From NCBI GenBank assembly GCA_029532415.1, contig JAQOTA010000050.1:4960001-5024000 (forward strand): 64,000 bases of DNA. Reading direction: 5' to 3'. The translations under genes and the position numbers were made by a program. Below the pieces are notes generated by a model that saw only the letters and a list, made by a program, of their open reading frames with translations, searched no databases and was not told the origin of the DNA. Of the stretch, positions 22,062-34,647 are shown in pieces (positions within the stretch are counted from its first letter, which is position 1; the number at the start of each line of letters is the position of its first letter). The DNA comes from Marasmius tenuissimus. Lineage: Eukaryota; Basidiomycota; Agaricomycetes; Agaricales; Marasmiaceae.

Positions 22062-24408
22062 GTTACAAGCTGACATAAGAACAACGACAGGAAGAGCAGG
22101 TCCCGTGGGTAATGAGCTCAGAATGAAAATGGAAACAGGCCATGAGGCATCGGTAATGACGGGAGCGGGAGAGCGGGATTGACATACCGGAATAAGGCCT
22201 CTATCGGGCGGGCAGACTTGAAAGGTGAGTAGATCAGAGATATTGGGGGTTGCGAGAGGTCTTGGGAGACGCTAACGGGGCGGCCGGGATATCAGTATGA
22301 TCAGGTCAGATTAGATGGCATGTAACGTTCTATCATGTCATCTAATTTGACGGTTTCTCAGGGACACACAGGTGGCCTACTGGACCCCGAGCCGTCAAGC
22401 TCTGCCAGAATCTCCCAGTGCAACCACCAAAACAATACGGCGATGGCCCAATCCTCGGTTTTGGTAGCACTGGATGATTTCCAGCAGCCAATCTTCTCAC
22501 TATTGTCATGAAACAGCGGCAGGTACCGTCACTGGACGGTGGTTGACAAGGGGCTCCAGATCTGCCAGATCCATACACATCATCGCTTGCGTGGCTTCAA
22601 ACTCCGCTAGGCAAGAACAATTCATACAGCCGCTATCATAATTGTATAGACTCGCAAGCCATCGGTCAGTGAATCAACCCCGGACCGGTGATGTGATCAG
22701 AGCGGAGTGTGAAATGGGTTAATTCACCAACCAACTGGTATGCTTCGTTTCATTTTTGGCGGGTCAGCCATTTGTGACTTTGGACTTAGCCAGATTTTGC
22801 TAATCGACACCTTCCACTAACACTTTTTTGCTCATCGTTCCTCACACCCAATATTGCATAAAAATTGTATATCCCTGGTCTATACCATTTATTATATGCT
22901 TCTAGTGGCACGAAAAAGGAAGAAAATGGTGAACTGACAACTTGATTGAGGAAACTGTGATGAACAAGGCTGCAGAGTGCGAGTATGTCATGTGTGACAC
23001 CTAGTGAGTAGCACACTATGTGGTACTGCGTTGCGGAAGGACACAGTTCTGGAGCGTGTTGTGCATGAAAACCTGAAAGGCTGGATACATATCCTCGCAA
23101 AGGAATTTGACGGTTCATAGCTGCTGTGCTGTCAAAAAGTGCAGCAAGTTGGATCTATCTGGTCAAATTTGAGCTGGGAATACACTAGAGTGTGGGAGAT
23201 GTAACAGTCAGAGCCCAAAGATGAGAGATAGTTCTGATGGATACACACCAAAAAAACCCAGTCTCGCAGCTCACATCCTCCAGTATCGTAGGCTGAGAAC
23301 CAAGATGCAACTGATTGATTCAGAGTGTTCAAAACGGGCATTGAGAGTCGAGACTGAGGTGTTGATGAGACAAGCTGGGTGGATAGAGGAGTGGCATGGC
23401 TACAGAAGACTTCGGTTGCAAAGTACTGTCCAGGCAGCCAAAAGAGGACTGTTGTCGGATGTTTGATACAAAGGAATGGTTTTATGAGAAGTGATGTTCA
23501 TTGCAAGGCTTTGCAGTTCAAAAGTTGCGCAAGAAAAAGAAAGTAGGAGAAGGAGGCGGCAGAGGGCGTGAGGAAGGCACTCGACAGTGGTCGCGAGACT
23601 GGAATTTCTCCAAGTCCTTTGTCACAAATGCATGACACGGTAAAATTTGAACAGAGTGTACCAGCCAATCTTTCAAACAAGGCGGAGTTTGAAAGATCAG
23701 CTGGTCACGAGCCTAATAATCGTAGACCGGTTTTCCTTCTTTTTTCATTGCCCGACTTTGTTTATACCAAACACAAAAAACCTATAATGGGCCTGAGAAG
23801 ATGCCTTACATGGAAGCCCCACATTAGTGTTGCTGGAAGGCAAGTCGGGGTCAAGTCCAAGGTGCCCATATTTAGATGACTTGATCTGACTCGCCTCAAC
23901 GAGCCTTGAGGCCAAGAATTGCCTCGCGCCTTTTTAGGCAAGTGTACCCAAAGCACACTGAGATCTTTGCTCTGGAAAGTGAGGCCCACTGAAAGCTTCA
24001 ATGATTCAAATCATATAAGAGAAAATAGAGAATACCTCATTTTATATTCCCGGAGCTATTCCCGCCACTAACATGAGGGGGAGAACAGTATATATTACTG
24101 ACTATGGAGTTTCTGCTATACACAGTACATGTAACAGCAGGTGCAATGGGGGAGGACACAGTGACCTTCGGAGCTACTATACCCTGGAGACTCAATTTGA
24201 GCTCAGAGTTCAGAGGAAAACATGGGGGATGAAACGAGATGAGGGAGGAAAGCTGGGGTGCATTGCACTTGGAAGTAAAGCAAGACAGACCTTATCAATG
24301 CCCTGTACCTGTGTCTCTTCGTTGATTCCTGTCAGTAGTGATGAGCCAGCACAGTTAAAGTGCACAGTGGGTATAACGAAGTAAACCTCACATGGGTAAT
24401 ACACAGAG
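22062..24408. other. Gene-poor region, no confident gene
   Basis: Only short ORFs occur. The best is an 81-residue plus-strand ORF at 23221-23466, rich in Arg and Leu and probably helical, with no recognised family. Other features are an imperfect 15-bp inverted repeat at 22308-22322/22334-22348, a 7-bp hairpin at 23892-23911, and a diverged inverted duplicate of 25570-25720 around 22520-22640. Confidence 0.4.
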
Positions 24409-24414
24409 TGTTCT

Positions 24415-24907
24415 TGTAGTCTTGAGATGCTTGAGAAGAGGTGATAATCGAGTAGATTGTCCTAAGGCTTAAGGCCTTTCGTCCAGTCTTTTATACATAA
24501 GTTTCTGGTACATGTAATGAGTATTACACTAACTGAAACTACTACTAGAAGTAGGTATTCGGCCCTAAAGGCGTAAAAGACATTAGTACTGTGTAAGTAC
24601 TTCTACCTTGAATAGTAGTATGCTTGGTGAGCATAGTCGTGTTTGCCTCATGTATTGGAGGCTCTACTTATGCTATTGGATAGCAACTGTCTATAGTGTC
24701 ATGTATGATGAAACTAGATGTACGTAGTAAGGTACGTAGACAGAGACGTAGTACTTGCATGAGAACGCAAGTGTTCTAGAGGCGTAGCTCTATAAATAGT
24801 GTGACGCGTAAACAACACGTCAACAGTGTATCACATGATTTCCATCATGTTCAACAAGTAGACAGTATAGATGCGTAGCTGACATGTAGAGAGTCGTAAG
24901 CAAGACA
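24415..24907 (+). mobile_element. Probable solo LTR (493 bp)
   Basis: Ends TGTAGTCTTGAG and GTAAGCAAGACA, flanked by a perfect 6-bp direct repeat TGTTCT (24409-24414 and 24908-24913). A TATA-like CTCTATAAATAGTG near 24788 supports the plus orientation. No internal element was found in the window. The family is unrelated to the copia and gypsy LTRs here by eye. Confidence 0.6.
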
Positions 24908-24913
24908 TGTTCT

Positions 24914-26222
24914 TGGAAGAATGTCAATAAAGCGGGCGACAAGGTATGCGCGGTTGATGACAATGTGGTCGAGAACAGACTTATGTAATTCAGAGTCCGA
25001 CGTGCAGCGTCCTGTTTAGGATTTTCTTTGGGCTGTACTTCATTCTACTATATATGGTAACTGTCCGAGGCAAGGCGAGTCTGGCGTTCAAGGCGCCTCT
25101 GCCTTCCAGCAACACTACCCCGCATCCTCAGCCCCACCCCGACATCAAGCGCCCCCGTCGGGATATTCAGTTGAGGTGGAGCTGGGTTGTTTGGTATAAA
25201 CAAAGGCACGCAACAGAAAAAAATGCAAAACCGGTCTATGATTATGATAGCGGCTGTAATGTCACGTTTTTTCGATACCAGTGTTCGCTGTTGACTGCAA
25301 GTTGCACATAGTCCACTGTCCAAAACACAAAATCCAGTGTTCACAGACAGCCGAATGTTACCAGCTATTTCTTCTATACGACACAAATCCCTATCATGCA
25401 AAACAGCGTGCAATATTGGTTGGTAATGGCCCAAATTGGGCCCAAACTGACTTAGCAGGTAGGAAAAAAGGCTACCTCTCTAGCTGACGTTCTGGTATAC
25501 GCTCGTTGGAGTACAAAGATAGTTCAAAACATTCCCGTTAAATTATATCAGAACTCATAGCGTGTAGTCTGTATGAACTGTGTTGCTGAGAACAGTCAGA
25601 ACAAAAGAGTGCCCATAGGGCGCTCATCACTCGGGTTGCATATGCCAAGCAGAGCTCAAATACCACGTGAGTGGTGATGTGCATGGATCTGGCGGATCTG
25701 GAGCCCTGGTCTAGCTTACTGTACCCATGCGAGTAAGGCATATCGGTGAGAGGCCTTGGTGGTTCAAGCCAGTCGTCAAAGGAAGCTGAAATATGGTTTG
25801 AGCTCGAGGGCAACAGTGTTTAGCACGACGTGATGACAGTGGGTTATCTATCCCTTAATAGCTTCCAACGCGCAACTAACTCTAGCCTGGTAGGAGCCAT
25901 CAGTTACAACCGTGCTGGCACAATCTCCAGCTCGCGTGTCAGGGGCACAATTGTCTGAGTTTGTTGGGAGCTTGAAGAGAATGGCAGAGGGCAATGTGAA
26001 GAGGCCGAGACGCCGCTCTTGTACAGCGGTATGGTGAAGTAATAACAAGGATTGCTTAGTGTGGAAGGTACGTTCTTTTGGGTCTCATTCAGACTTATGG
26101 TGCTCATAGGCTTTATAGACCTAACCTTCCCACACCTTGCTTCACAAAGACGTCTTATCCTCTACTGTCAACACTTTGATGGTGCCAACAAACCCTCCTC
26201 ATCGCGAGAGCCTCTACTGTGG
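24914..26222. other. Gene-poor region, no confident gene
   Basis: Short ORFs only. The minus-strand 91-codon ORF at 25538-25813 contains GSRSARSMHITTH. A related stretch occurs in opposite orientation near 22551-22620, so this is likely an old duplicated fragment and not a live gene. A perfect short palindrome (GGCCCAAATTGGGCC) lies at 25427-25441. Confidence 0.4.
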
Positions 26223-26227
26223 TAAAG

Positions 26228-27004
26228 TGTTAGGATCGTGCGGATCGGATAGGGATAAGATAAGATATGGGATTTTATATGCTGTCGGATAGATGGATAG
26301 GAAAGAGATATGATGAAGGAGTGTGGGAGCAACGGATCTAGAGCAGACAGTAGCTGAAGGTTTTGCCAACAGCACCATGAACTGAGCTGTCCTTCTACTA
26401 GACTAAGAGGACAAGTTGCGAGAGAGAAGGAAAGACATTAGAGTCATGATGGGGATTGACCCAGATTGAAACCTGGTTGATCCAGGGTGATTCTGGTTGA
26501 TTTCCTGGTTGATTTCGAGTCTAAAGATACAGGATAGAAGTATAGAGCTTATATAGGGTTATAGTAAATGAATGAATGATAAGTGAGTCAAGTGCGGGAA
26601 AGGGTGATGTTTCATATGGAAGTCAAACACGGGGAGGAATGTACCGGAAGGGAAATGAACCGGAAATGAATATGTGCATGATGGAATGAAGGTATGAATA
26701 GAATAAGTGAGCATGGGAATATCTCGGAAGTCGGAGATAAGTAAGTCAGAATAAGTCAGAATAAGATGGAAAGAGTCCCGGAAGCGGAAGAGGAAGTGGT
26801 GGAGGTTCCGGGGATGGACTTGGTGTGAGAGACTGAACCGCAGAAGTGAAGGTTGAGTGCCGGGGATGGAATAGTGTTGGAATGAGCTAGAATAATAGCC
26901 CGGAAATACCCGGAAATACTCGGAATGGGTCCAGAGGTGATGTGACTAGCCAAGTGTGACGTGACTAGGTGAGATAGACCAGGGTAAGATGCATGGATGT
27001 AACA
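26228..27004 (-). mobile_element. Solo LTR, 777 bp, minus orientation
   Basis: The plus-strand boundaries are TGTTAGGATCG and GGATGTAACA, with perfect 5-bp duplications TAAAG (26223-26227 and 27005-27009). On the minus strand a TATA box sits in CCTATATAAGCTC and the U3 carries several TTCCGGG-type repeats (around 26900-26930). Size and structure suggest a Ty3/gypsy-type LTR. It is not the same family as 34648-41899. Confidence 0.88.
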
Positions 27005-27009
27005 TAAAG

Positions 27010-27631
27010 GCTGGGATACCGTGGACTCTATAGTGGAGACACAAATCAAGGAAATGTCCGGGGAGGTAAGGAGCTACCGTGGCAGAGCTACATATGACGT
27101 CCTTTGCAGTAGATATTTGTTTCGTAAGATGCATTTCGATTTCACAAGTGTTTATTGTTACCCAACAAATCATTGCACCATAAATTTGTAGCCCATCGCT
27201 TGCATGCTTATCATAACTCAATCCTTGTATATCAAAATCCAAACTTCAGAGACTTACTTCCCCTAGTGCATAATGGAGAAAATGAACCGTCACAATCGAT
27301 ATGTAGCACACACATGGACCCACAAGTCTTGCTCGAAGCCTCCCTGGTTTGGACTCAAGCCACTTGACTATGGGAGATATCAAGCCTTTCTCAACTTGAC
27401 ACGAGTACTCAGTGTGTCTGCTCACAACTACGTTTACACTCCTTCGAGGGACAATGAGCCTGTAAGCCCTGTCTTTTCGAGATTTTCACCAGTAAGCCTA
27501 CAGGTTGAGAAGCTATACCACTGGTTCGAGGTGTGCCGGGTGACAGAAGATTATTGTGAATCCCAAGGTTACTGTATGCTCCAGCATAACAGGTATTGCA
27601 ACTACATACCAATAGAACAGAAGTAATATAC
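27010..27631. other. Intergenic with relic of a P-family 3' flank
   Basis: Around 27300-27345 a stretch containing TGGACCCACAAGTCTT resembles the conserved downstream flank of P3 and P4 (54729-54760 and 63705-63735). This marks the old 3' end of the P1 locus, now separated from it by the solo LTR at 27632. No gene is evident. Confidence 0.5.
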
Positions 27632-28100
27632 TGTTACGAATCCACCTATTGTTTTCCCTTTCCTTGGTCCCCAGGTACTTTTTCCTCATGTTTTTCTCTT
27701 TATTTCCCATGGTTACATGCTCTCACCATTGCATTCTGGCCCCCATATCATTACCTGGTACTACCTGGTGTTCCACATTGTTTCCAGATATTTTCCCAGC
27801 ATACCACATGGTTTCCACTATGACCCTGTTTCCACATGTATCCCTTGATTCTTATCACTTGTTCTTTCAGTTTTCCTGTTTTATCTTCGCTCTCATGATA
27901 TCTCTACAACTTGGCTCTGTCATATATAATCATGGACACTTCTAGATAGTTCCCCAGTCTGACAACTTTGTCTCATAGTGCTTGTTTCCAGCATGTACTA
28001 TCTTACACTTGCCCTACTCAAATCTATCTTCTTATCTTCACACTCTTGACCCTGTTGGTGGCCTGAGGGGTTTTCCTAGTCACTGGCCTCGTTCTTGACA
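27632..28100 (+). mobile_element. Solo LTR of a gypsy-related family (469 bp)
   Basis: TGTTACGAATCC to CGTTCTTGACA, flanked by perfect 5-bp duplications TATAC (27627-27631 and 28101-28105). Its end region (GGCCTGAGGGG, ...TTGACA) is related to the LTR at 47543-47986 and more distantly to that of the full gypsy element. Confidence 0.92.
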
Positions 28101-28532
28101 TATACACATAGAATAATTAAACCTGATAATACATTGCTGCCTCCAATATACAACATAGAATCACAACGGGATAGAGAAAACAGAAATATTCCAAATCGTT
28201 ACAAGAGTTCTAGGCGAACAGAAAGGGAACGACCATGCACATGATACACGGTGTGCGCATGAAATAATGAAACCCTGGGAGCCATTGATCGTGAGGAGTC
28301 CAATTGCCACCCTGGGACTTCATTCCCTTCCACATATTCACCACTCTGCTCATTCCAAGGTGGTGGCATTGATTGGATAGTGGGACCATAGGCATGTTGA
28401 GAATAATCAGCCGGGGCGTTCCAGTGTTGTTGAGGAGCAAGTGGACCTCTGTAGTTAAAAAGGGAAGGTCAAGGGGTGAGGGTTAGGCATGGAGAATGGA
28501 TAATGGGCGTGGGCGTGAGTCGGATTAGATGG

Positions 28533-30965
28533 CTACGTAACACCAGGCGGGGGGAATGAGCACAGGTAGTACGATGGATGATGATGATGATGAATGACTG
28601 GGGCATTCGGGTATTGCTGAGGACTGAGAGCAAGGGAGCCTTGGCTATGTGCACGAGGCATAGGCTCACCAAAGTGTGGGGGATATGGGAGATTAGAATG
28701 ATGAGAAGTCGAAATGGACAGGTAAGCAATACCTGATGTGGGGTAGTAGGGAGTTGTACCGTACCCTTCATGGTTCAAGTAGAACGAGTTGGCGGCAGCA
28801 GCGGCGGTTGGTGTAGACTGCTGGACCTCCGACGACAGTCCAACCTCGCCAGTATTGTCATTGTACCCAGAGGTGGTATCGACTGCGTAAGTAGTATAAG
28901 CAAAATCCATTGCGTTCTCGGTGCAATCGGCATTTGAGACGATGTGCTCAGCAGTGGTGTATGAGCCGACTAACGGTAGTCTGTTGGAGGGGTTTACTGA
29001 CGCCGGCACGGTCATGGACTCCTCTGAAATCCTGGACCATTCTACGGCCTGGGCATCGATAGGTAACAAATTGAGTGCTTGCGTGTTAGCACCGTATCCC
29101 TTGAATGACATGTTTACTGACAAGGGGTTTGTGGGGTGGGAGGGATAGCCATAGGATGGTGGATCAACATTATAACCAGCCAAAGGGACTTGGGATTGGT
29201 ACCCTTGATGTGGATGGGTGCACCCGAGGGAATGTGGATTGACGGGCACGGTGAAGGGCAGAGATTGTGTTGGGAGGGGTCGCACAACTCGAGAATCTCG
29301 TTCCTCCATGTCCCGGTCATCATTGGTGGTGTTGTTCTTATGGGAGACATCCTATGGGTAATTGTGTTTATCAAATGTCCAGTGAATGAAAAAAACAGCA
29401 ACAACGCACCTGATCTAAGTGATGGCGGTGTTCTATCCTGCCAGGCTCTTGATCAGTCCTCTGCCATTTATTGGCGACATTGTGTGCATTGGAGGTGAGT
29501 CCATTTCCATCACACGGCACACCCTGAACTTGTGCGTCATCCTTGAAGTCTGGATCCTCGACCAGCTGTTGCCATTGGTACCTGGAAGTGAGTGGCATGA
29601 ACATTTGGATTCGGAAGGCACGACTCACCTGCTGACATGAGGGAGGAGGAGTGAGCAGCATTGTAGGTTTGTCTTCATGTAGATTACTGTCAGCGTCACC
29701 AGACAGTGCAACATGAGAGATTCCTGGCCACCCGACATTCCTCGAAGCATCCTCAGCATTGTGTCTATCAGTAACAGTGACGTTGGCATCCACCAGTGAG
29801 ACTGAACTGTCTGAGGCCCTGGCATTTTCAATAGTAGATCCGTTCCCTCCATCACATAGCGCACCCTGGACTCAAAGAGTATCACCCGTAGAAATCATGT
29901 CCCCGACTGATTCTTGGGCTTGTGTATTCAAAGGCCTCTCCGCGGGAGTGCCAATGTCAGTCTTCTCGAGGCGAAATTCTATCACAGAGATTAGAGTACA
30001 AAAGACTGGTTGACAGCTGAACACACCTTGGTGTATATCTTTGAAACGGTGTGGGCCATTGACAGGTTGGAAACGGTAGCAGCCGCATCCAGGTCTATGA
30101 CACCCGGAAGCACCGGTAATGGTTCAGGGGAGTTGTTGCAGAACTTGATATCGGTGAATCAATTTGTACTCGTTGGTAGACCAGGACGCAGAGCGGAGGC
30201 CATAACTTGTGAATTTGAGCTCAACGGGAAAGCCGAAGTCGCGGAGCGGCTGGGGTGGAACCTCAGATCAACCATCTTTATAGAAAGACCAGTAATGCAG
30301 GGATGAGGTGTCGCCACCGAGAAGGTTGGGAGGAGGCAGTCAAACAGACAGATATATGGGAGATCGTAGTTGACGTTCAAGAGAGGAAAAGCAACTGTTC
30401 AGTGATCCATACAACTGTGCTTGACAACAGCAGAGCTCTGGCTACTGTCAGAACGTGGATACAGCTTAGCCAACACAAGATAATGACGTACTGAAATTTT
30501 CTAGGCTGCCCTCTGGTGAGATTCCTCGAGCAAGGAAGATTCTTGATGCTTCCAGGAGCCAGGCCTCATCTACGTGCGAATTAAGCGATAAGAAAAGTGT
30601 CGATCCATCTCCAAGAAGGCGAAACCTATAGATCAGGTAATTCGAATGGCAACATGCCAGTATAGTGTACAACAATCTCACCTTGTCAGTCCATTTTTCA
30701 ACACCCTCCTACCCGCAAGACAGCCACATCTGCTCTCCCAGGAATGCTCTGCGATGGCAATGGGGGTTTCGGTCAAGACATTGAAGATAGTTGGCTTTTC
30801 CATGAACGAGCGACTGCCCGGTGGAGATAGTGAAACAAAGAACTCTTCCGTGATCCCGATGTCGCTGGTGTTGTTGCTGATGACTTTGCTAATGTCGTCG
30901 CTGGTGTTGTCCCTTTCGCAATAGGGATCCCACCACTGCGCATGTAAGCGACACAATGCAAACAA
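28533..30965 (-). pseudogene. P1b: second, 5'-truncated member of the RGTEEEEAEY gene family
   Basis: Pieces matching exons 6 to 10 of P3 can be followed. They are an exon-6 end (ETPIAIAEH then RRVLKNGLTR, ending at about 30682), an exon 7 (RFRLLGDGSTLFLSLNSHVDE, about 30624-30507), and an exon-8 remnant with WSFYKDG followed by an in-frame stop (near 30280). Next comes an exon containing ISHVALSGDADSNLHED and LTPPPS (29793-29404), then a junction HHLDQ/DVSHKNNTTND across an intron at about 29348-29403. The last exon (to 28533) is a disordered Tyr/Pro/His-rich tail unlike that of P3. With no first five exons and several stops this is a pseudogene, although the 3' exons remain open for over 250 codons. 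Confidence 0.6.
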
Positions 30966-30971
30966 AATAAA

Positions 30972-33294
30972 TCAATAACACACCTGTTCTGGGTAACTTC
31001 TGCTCTCCGTTCCTCTGAACTTCGTGTCAACCCTCTGTCGATTGTTTGCAACATCATCTGTGCTTGCGCCAATGAGAGTGGGGCCCTTTTCCCTATCATA
31101 TTGCGTACCCTGGACTTGTAAATCACCCTGAGAGTTCACACCCTTGACTGGTTGTGTGTCTGTCGTGTTTGATGGTCCTTCTGAGTCGGTGTTCATGTTG
31201 GGTATGGTGAGGCCATTGGGACTTTTTGGCTCTGCATCGGGGTGAGGATATGAATTTGATAACTGTGAGATAATGCACCTTCATGAACCTCTTGAAATCT
31301 ATGCTCATTGTTGGTAGGTTTGAAAAAGATATTATCATAGCCAAAATGTCGAGCAAAATTGGTGGTTGTTGGGTCAAAGCCCTGGGCGAGTTGGTATTGA
31401 CATATTGACTCGTAGTGTTCAGTAGTCCAGCCTGAGTATGACTGGCCATGGTTGTACCCCCACCTGTTGAGTTCAAGCTGGAGGGGGAGCCCAAGGTCGT
31501 GGCATGAGCTAAGTGTAAGTCGTGAATGACCGTCTTCGTGGAAAGACCAGAAATGCAGCAAGGAAGTCCAACGTGTTTTGTAATTTGTGGGAAACCAGAA
31601 GTGGGGAAGCGAATGGACAAAGAGGTAAATTGTCTGCTGGCGTCATTGCTGGGATTTGGAAGGGGATTGGTCAAGATACCCGATTAAGGTTGCGTTAGAG
31701 GCGGTGATCTCTGAGCAAAGTTAGCTGGTGACGAAGGTGAAACAAAGCGATGACGCAACGTAAACACTGAGATCATCCTCCAACGGAAGCCCGCAAGAAT
31801 GAAAGACACTCGGTGCTTGTGAGATCCAGACCCGTTCTATGTCCAAATTCAACTCCAATGCAATAAACCTCCCATCTTGAAAGAGTCCCTTGAGTCTCTC
31901 GAGTTGAAATCTACTCCTGCGTTCCCAGAAGAGTCGCCTATAATCTGGAACAATCTCACCTGTTCAACCCATTTTCCAGCACATTTGTACCTATGTCCAC
32001 AGGATCAACACCATCAACCGCCCAGATGTTCATTGCAGTGGCAATGGGGGTTTGCGTCAGAACTGAGATGATTGTTGGCTGATTGCATTTGCACGAGCCA
32101 TTACATTTATACGGTTTGCTCTGATTTAGATGCCCCCAACAAACCATGTGTAAAAATGCGTCATCGATTTTTCGGCTCGCCAAGAAGCGCAAGAAAACGT
32201 CGACCTGAAGAAGGTCAGCAGTCAAAGGTAGATCATTCCGATCGGTCACCAGATGGTCCATGTCCAAACTCGAATAGTCCTCGTTGAACTTGAAACCAGT
32301 ATATGACCCCAAGGGACCAAGACATATAACTCCTCAGGCAGGATCCATCCACATGTCCATCAACCACATCCCCCAATAATCACCCTGGCTGGAATTCAAT
32401 TGCGGATGCCTCTACGACTCGGATTGCGTGATTGGAATGTTTGGTTTACCACTATGGCTACTTACATGCAGGATCTCAATATACATGTGACCCAAGAGCC
32501 CCATATCTATCTTGAAGTTTGCGAATGGTATGAGCTCTGGAGTAAGACAGCCATCAGTAATTGGTAGCCGCGCAGTATATCAAGTTAGTTGGTACTTACC
32601 ACCTGAGAAGATCAATAATGGAACTTTGGACCAGTTAAGTGCATGAAGATGCGCGTTGTTCTCGCTCCTGAAACTGAAACTTCCAGTCTGCTTCGAAAGG
32701 ACGAATGAATATGACACCTACAGACTTCGTCCAGAATAATACACAAAATCTTGTTTCCAACTCTGTCTCGCGATGGTCAGGAACCCGAAGCTTGCCCAAC
32801 AAGCGTCAGTACTTACTATTGGGGCTCCCGCACCTTCATAGAATTCCACAGTGACTATTGTTCCTTTCCTATCCCCACACAAGACTTCTGCCAGGAAGAA
32901 GCTTCATACACACTCGACCCATCTTTTGGCCTCCTCATCGTATGCCTCGAAGTTCTTGTCACGATGTATCAGTTTGGACAATCGGAGTTCACCACGTTTG
33001 TATTCAATGTACTGCAAGAAGCAACCAGGGTCAGCGAGCAGCATACTAACAGAAGAGAACGACTCCACGACTCGCCTCCCCGTACTCTGCCTCCTCTTCC
33101 TCCGTCCCTCGAATGTGCCGATACGTCGATTGCACCTGCTGAATCACCATGTTGTTGACAGTGAGCATCCCAGGTCCATTATTGACATTGTGGTCCCTCC
33201 ACGGTATTAGGCGTGTGTCCCCAGAAAGCTCGGACCAATCGATACTTTGCTGACCATCCTCGGCAGAGTAGAAAAGTGCGAGCTGATGGGACAT
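30972..33294 (-). pseudogene. P1a: first member of the RGTEEEEAEY gene family at this locus, two premature stops
   Basis: Exons aligned with P3: 33294-33076, 33011-32817, 32762-32722, 32667-32600, 32536-32466, 32384-31960, about 31916-31780, then exon 8 (LLHFWSFHEDGHSRL to NEHRFQEVHEG) and an exon 9 ending near 30987. Exons 3, 4 and 5 are exactly 41, 68 and 71 nt, the same as in P3. The first intron uses a GC donor (GAG|GCGAGT) where the paralogues have GT. In-frame TGA codons at 32904-32906 and 32334-32336 replace conserved Arg codons, and the exon 7 donor is shifted. Start at MSHQLALFYSAEDG. Function unknown. Confidence 0.72.
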
Positions 33295-34642
33295 GTTGTG
33301 TCACTGGTGGCCTCCAAGGGTTCGTGTTTGAAGCATGTACATGAACGCCAGTCTCATATTATACCCTCAGCTCAGAAGGTTATCAAGATCGAATGTGTGG
33401 GCAGCATGCTGCTAACCTGAGTATTTTTCAGAGCAGAATGACTCACTGCAGTGATACACACCGATCACACAGGTAGTCTTTGTCTGTATCTGAGTGCCTC
33501 ACCCCTCAAACACAGGCTGTGCCAATACCAATGAACATTCAAGATCCTAGATTTACAACAGCACTACATGTAAATGAAAACCAAGTGGCATGGTTTAGAC
33601 TGCGAGCGGTGATATTCAATGGCACATAATGAGATCAGAAAGTAGAGAACCACTCACCACAATGATTTGTACATGCCGAGAACACGCTTTTTCTTCATCA
33701 AGATTGAGCACATCGGGATATATGCCTTTGTAGGGAAATAATCACCTCTTTTGCTCCGATATCACGGACCTTGAGCAGGGAAAATTAGACTGAACTTGGA
33801 AGAAGTGGTCAGCAGTGCAGTTAAAAACGGTATCTGATTGTATGGCATCTGCGTCAAGAGCGGCATATGATGATCTCCCAGATAGGCATGGATGCATCAA
33901 GGCGAAAGGCTGAGAAATAAGCTGGTCGCTCTGGATTGAAGGACGATGAACGAGCACTGCGAGTATTGGGGTGCAGTAAGACGAATGAATACACGAGAGC
34001 GCCTGAGAAGCATCACGTCCTTGTGGCTTTAGAAAGATCGAGAGGACACAGCACCAAATCCAATCAACACCATGCCAAGCTTGAGCATCTCAACGAATCC
34101 TATTGGTGTGAATTCAGTTCTTCTGCTACACAGTTGCACATAAACACCGTCAAGAATCAAGTTGAGTTATCAACAAAAGGATTTCGTCAACGTACTCCCG
34201 GTTCAGTAAGCCAAAATGTTCGACATCACCACAATTCAACCTCTTTGTCTCTCTGAATGGCACCGATTAGATCCAACCAACGTATCCACGTCAGTTACAC
34301 ACCATCTACGCGAGAGCCCCAGCCAGCAAACAGCGTGCGAGACGACACCATACTTGGGTTTCTTGTCCCACCCCCACCCCCTTTAGACGTGGTCGTTCTG
34401 GTTTTGATTGGCCATGTCCTCTGCCTGGTCCAATGGAGGAGAGATGCCCTCGCCGGGCGCCCTTCACCATCATGATCCGTATCCCATGACTGTCAGGGTA
34501 GACTAGTTCCTTCTCCTTCGCGGCAAACGAGAGTGAGGGGTGAGACTAGACAGACACAGCATATGACCCTGGTAGCATATCCCTCATCGTCAAGGGGGCG
34601 AAATTTCCATGTAGATTGGCTGTAGAGTCTGCCATCCACAGA
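33295..34642. other. Upstream flank of P1a, shared with the P3 upstream region
   Basis: No confident gene. The stretch around 34040-34100 (CCAAGCTTGAGCATCTC) resembles the P3 flank near 58830-58915. ATGTTCGACATCACC at 34219 resembles ATGTCCGACATCATC at 59148. Spacing from the P start codon is similar (about 0.9 and 1.0 kb). The duplication therefore included upstream DNA. The gypsy element inserted just beyond it. Confidence 0.55.
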
Positions 34643-34647
34643 TGGTT

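Noticed and set aside
22308..22348. Imperfect 15-bp inverted repeat
   Set aside because: It is short, with two mismatches, no flanking duplication and no element-like context. It could occur by chance.
29594..29640. Possible 47-nt intron in P1b (GTGAGT...TTCCAG)
   Set aside because: Removing it shifts the frame to an early stop, while reading through stays open. The splice is not supported by the frame.
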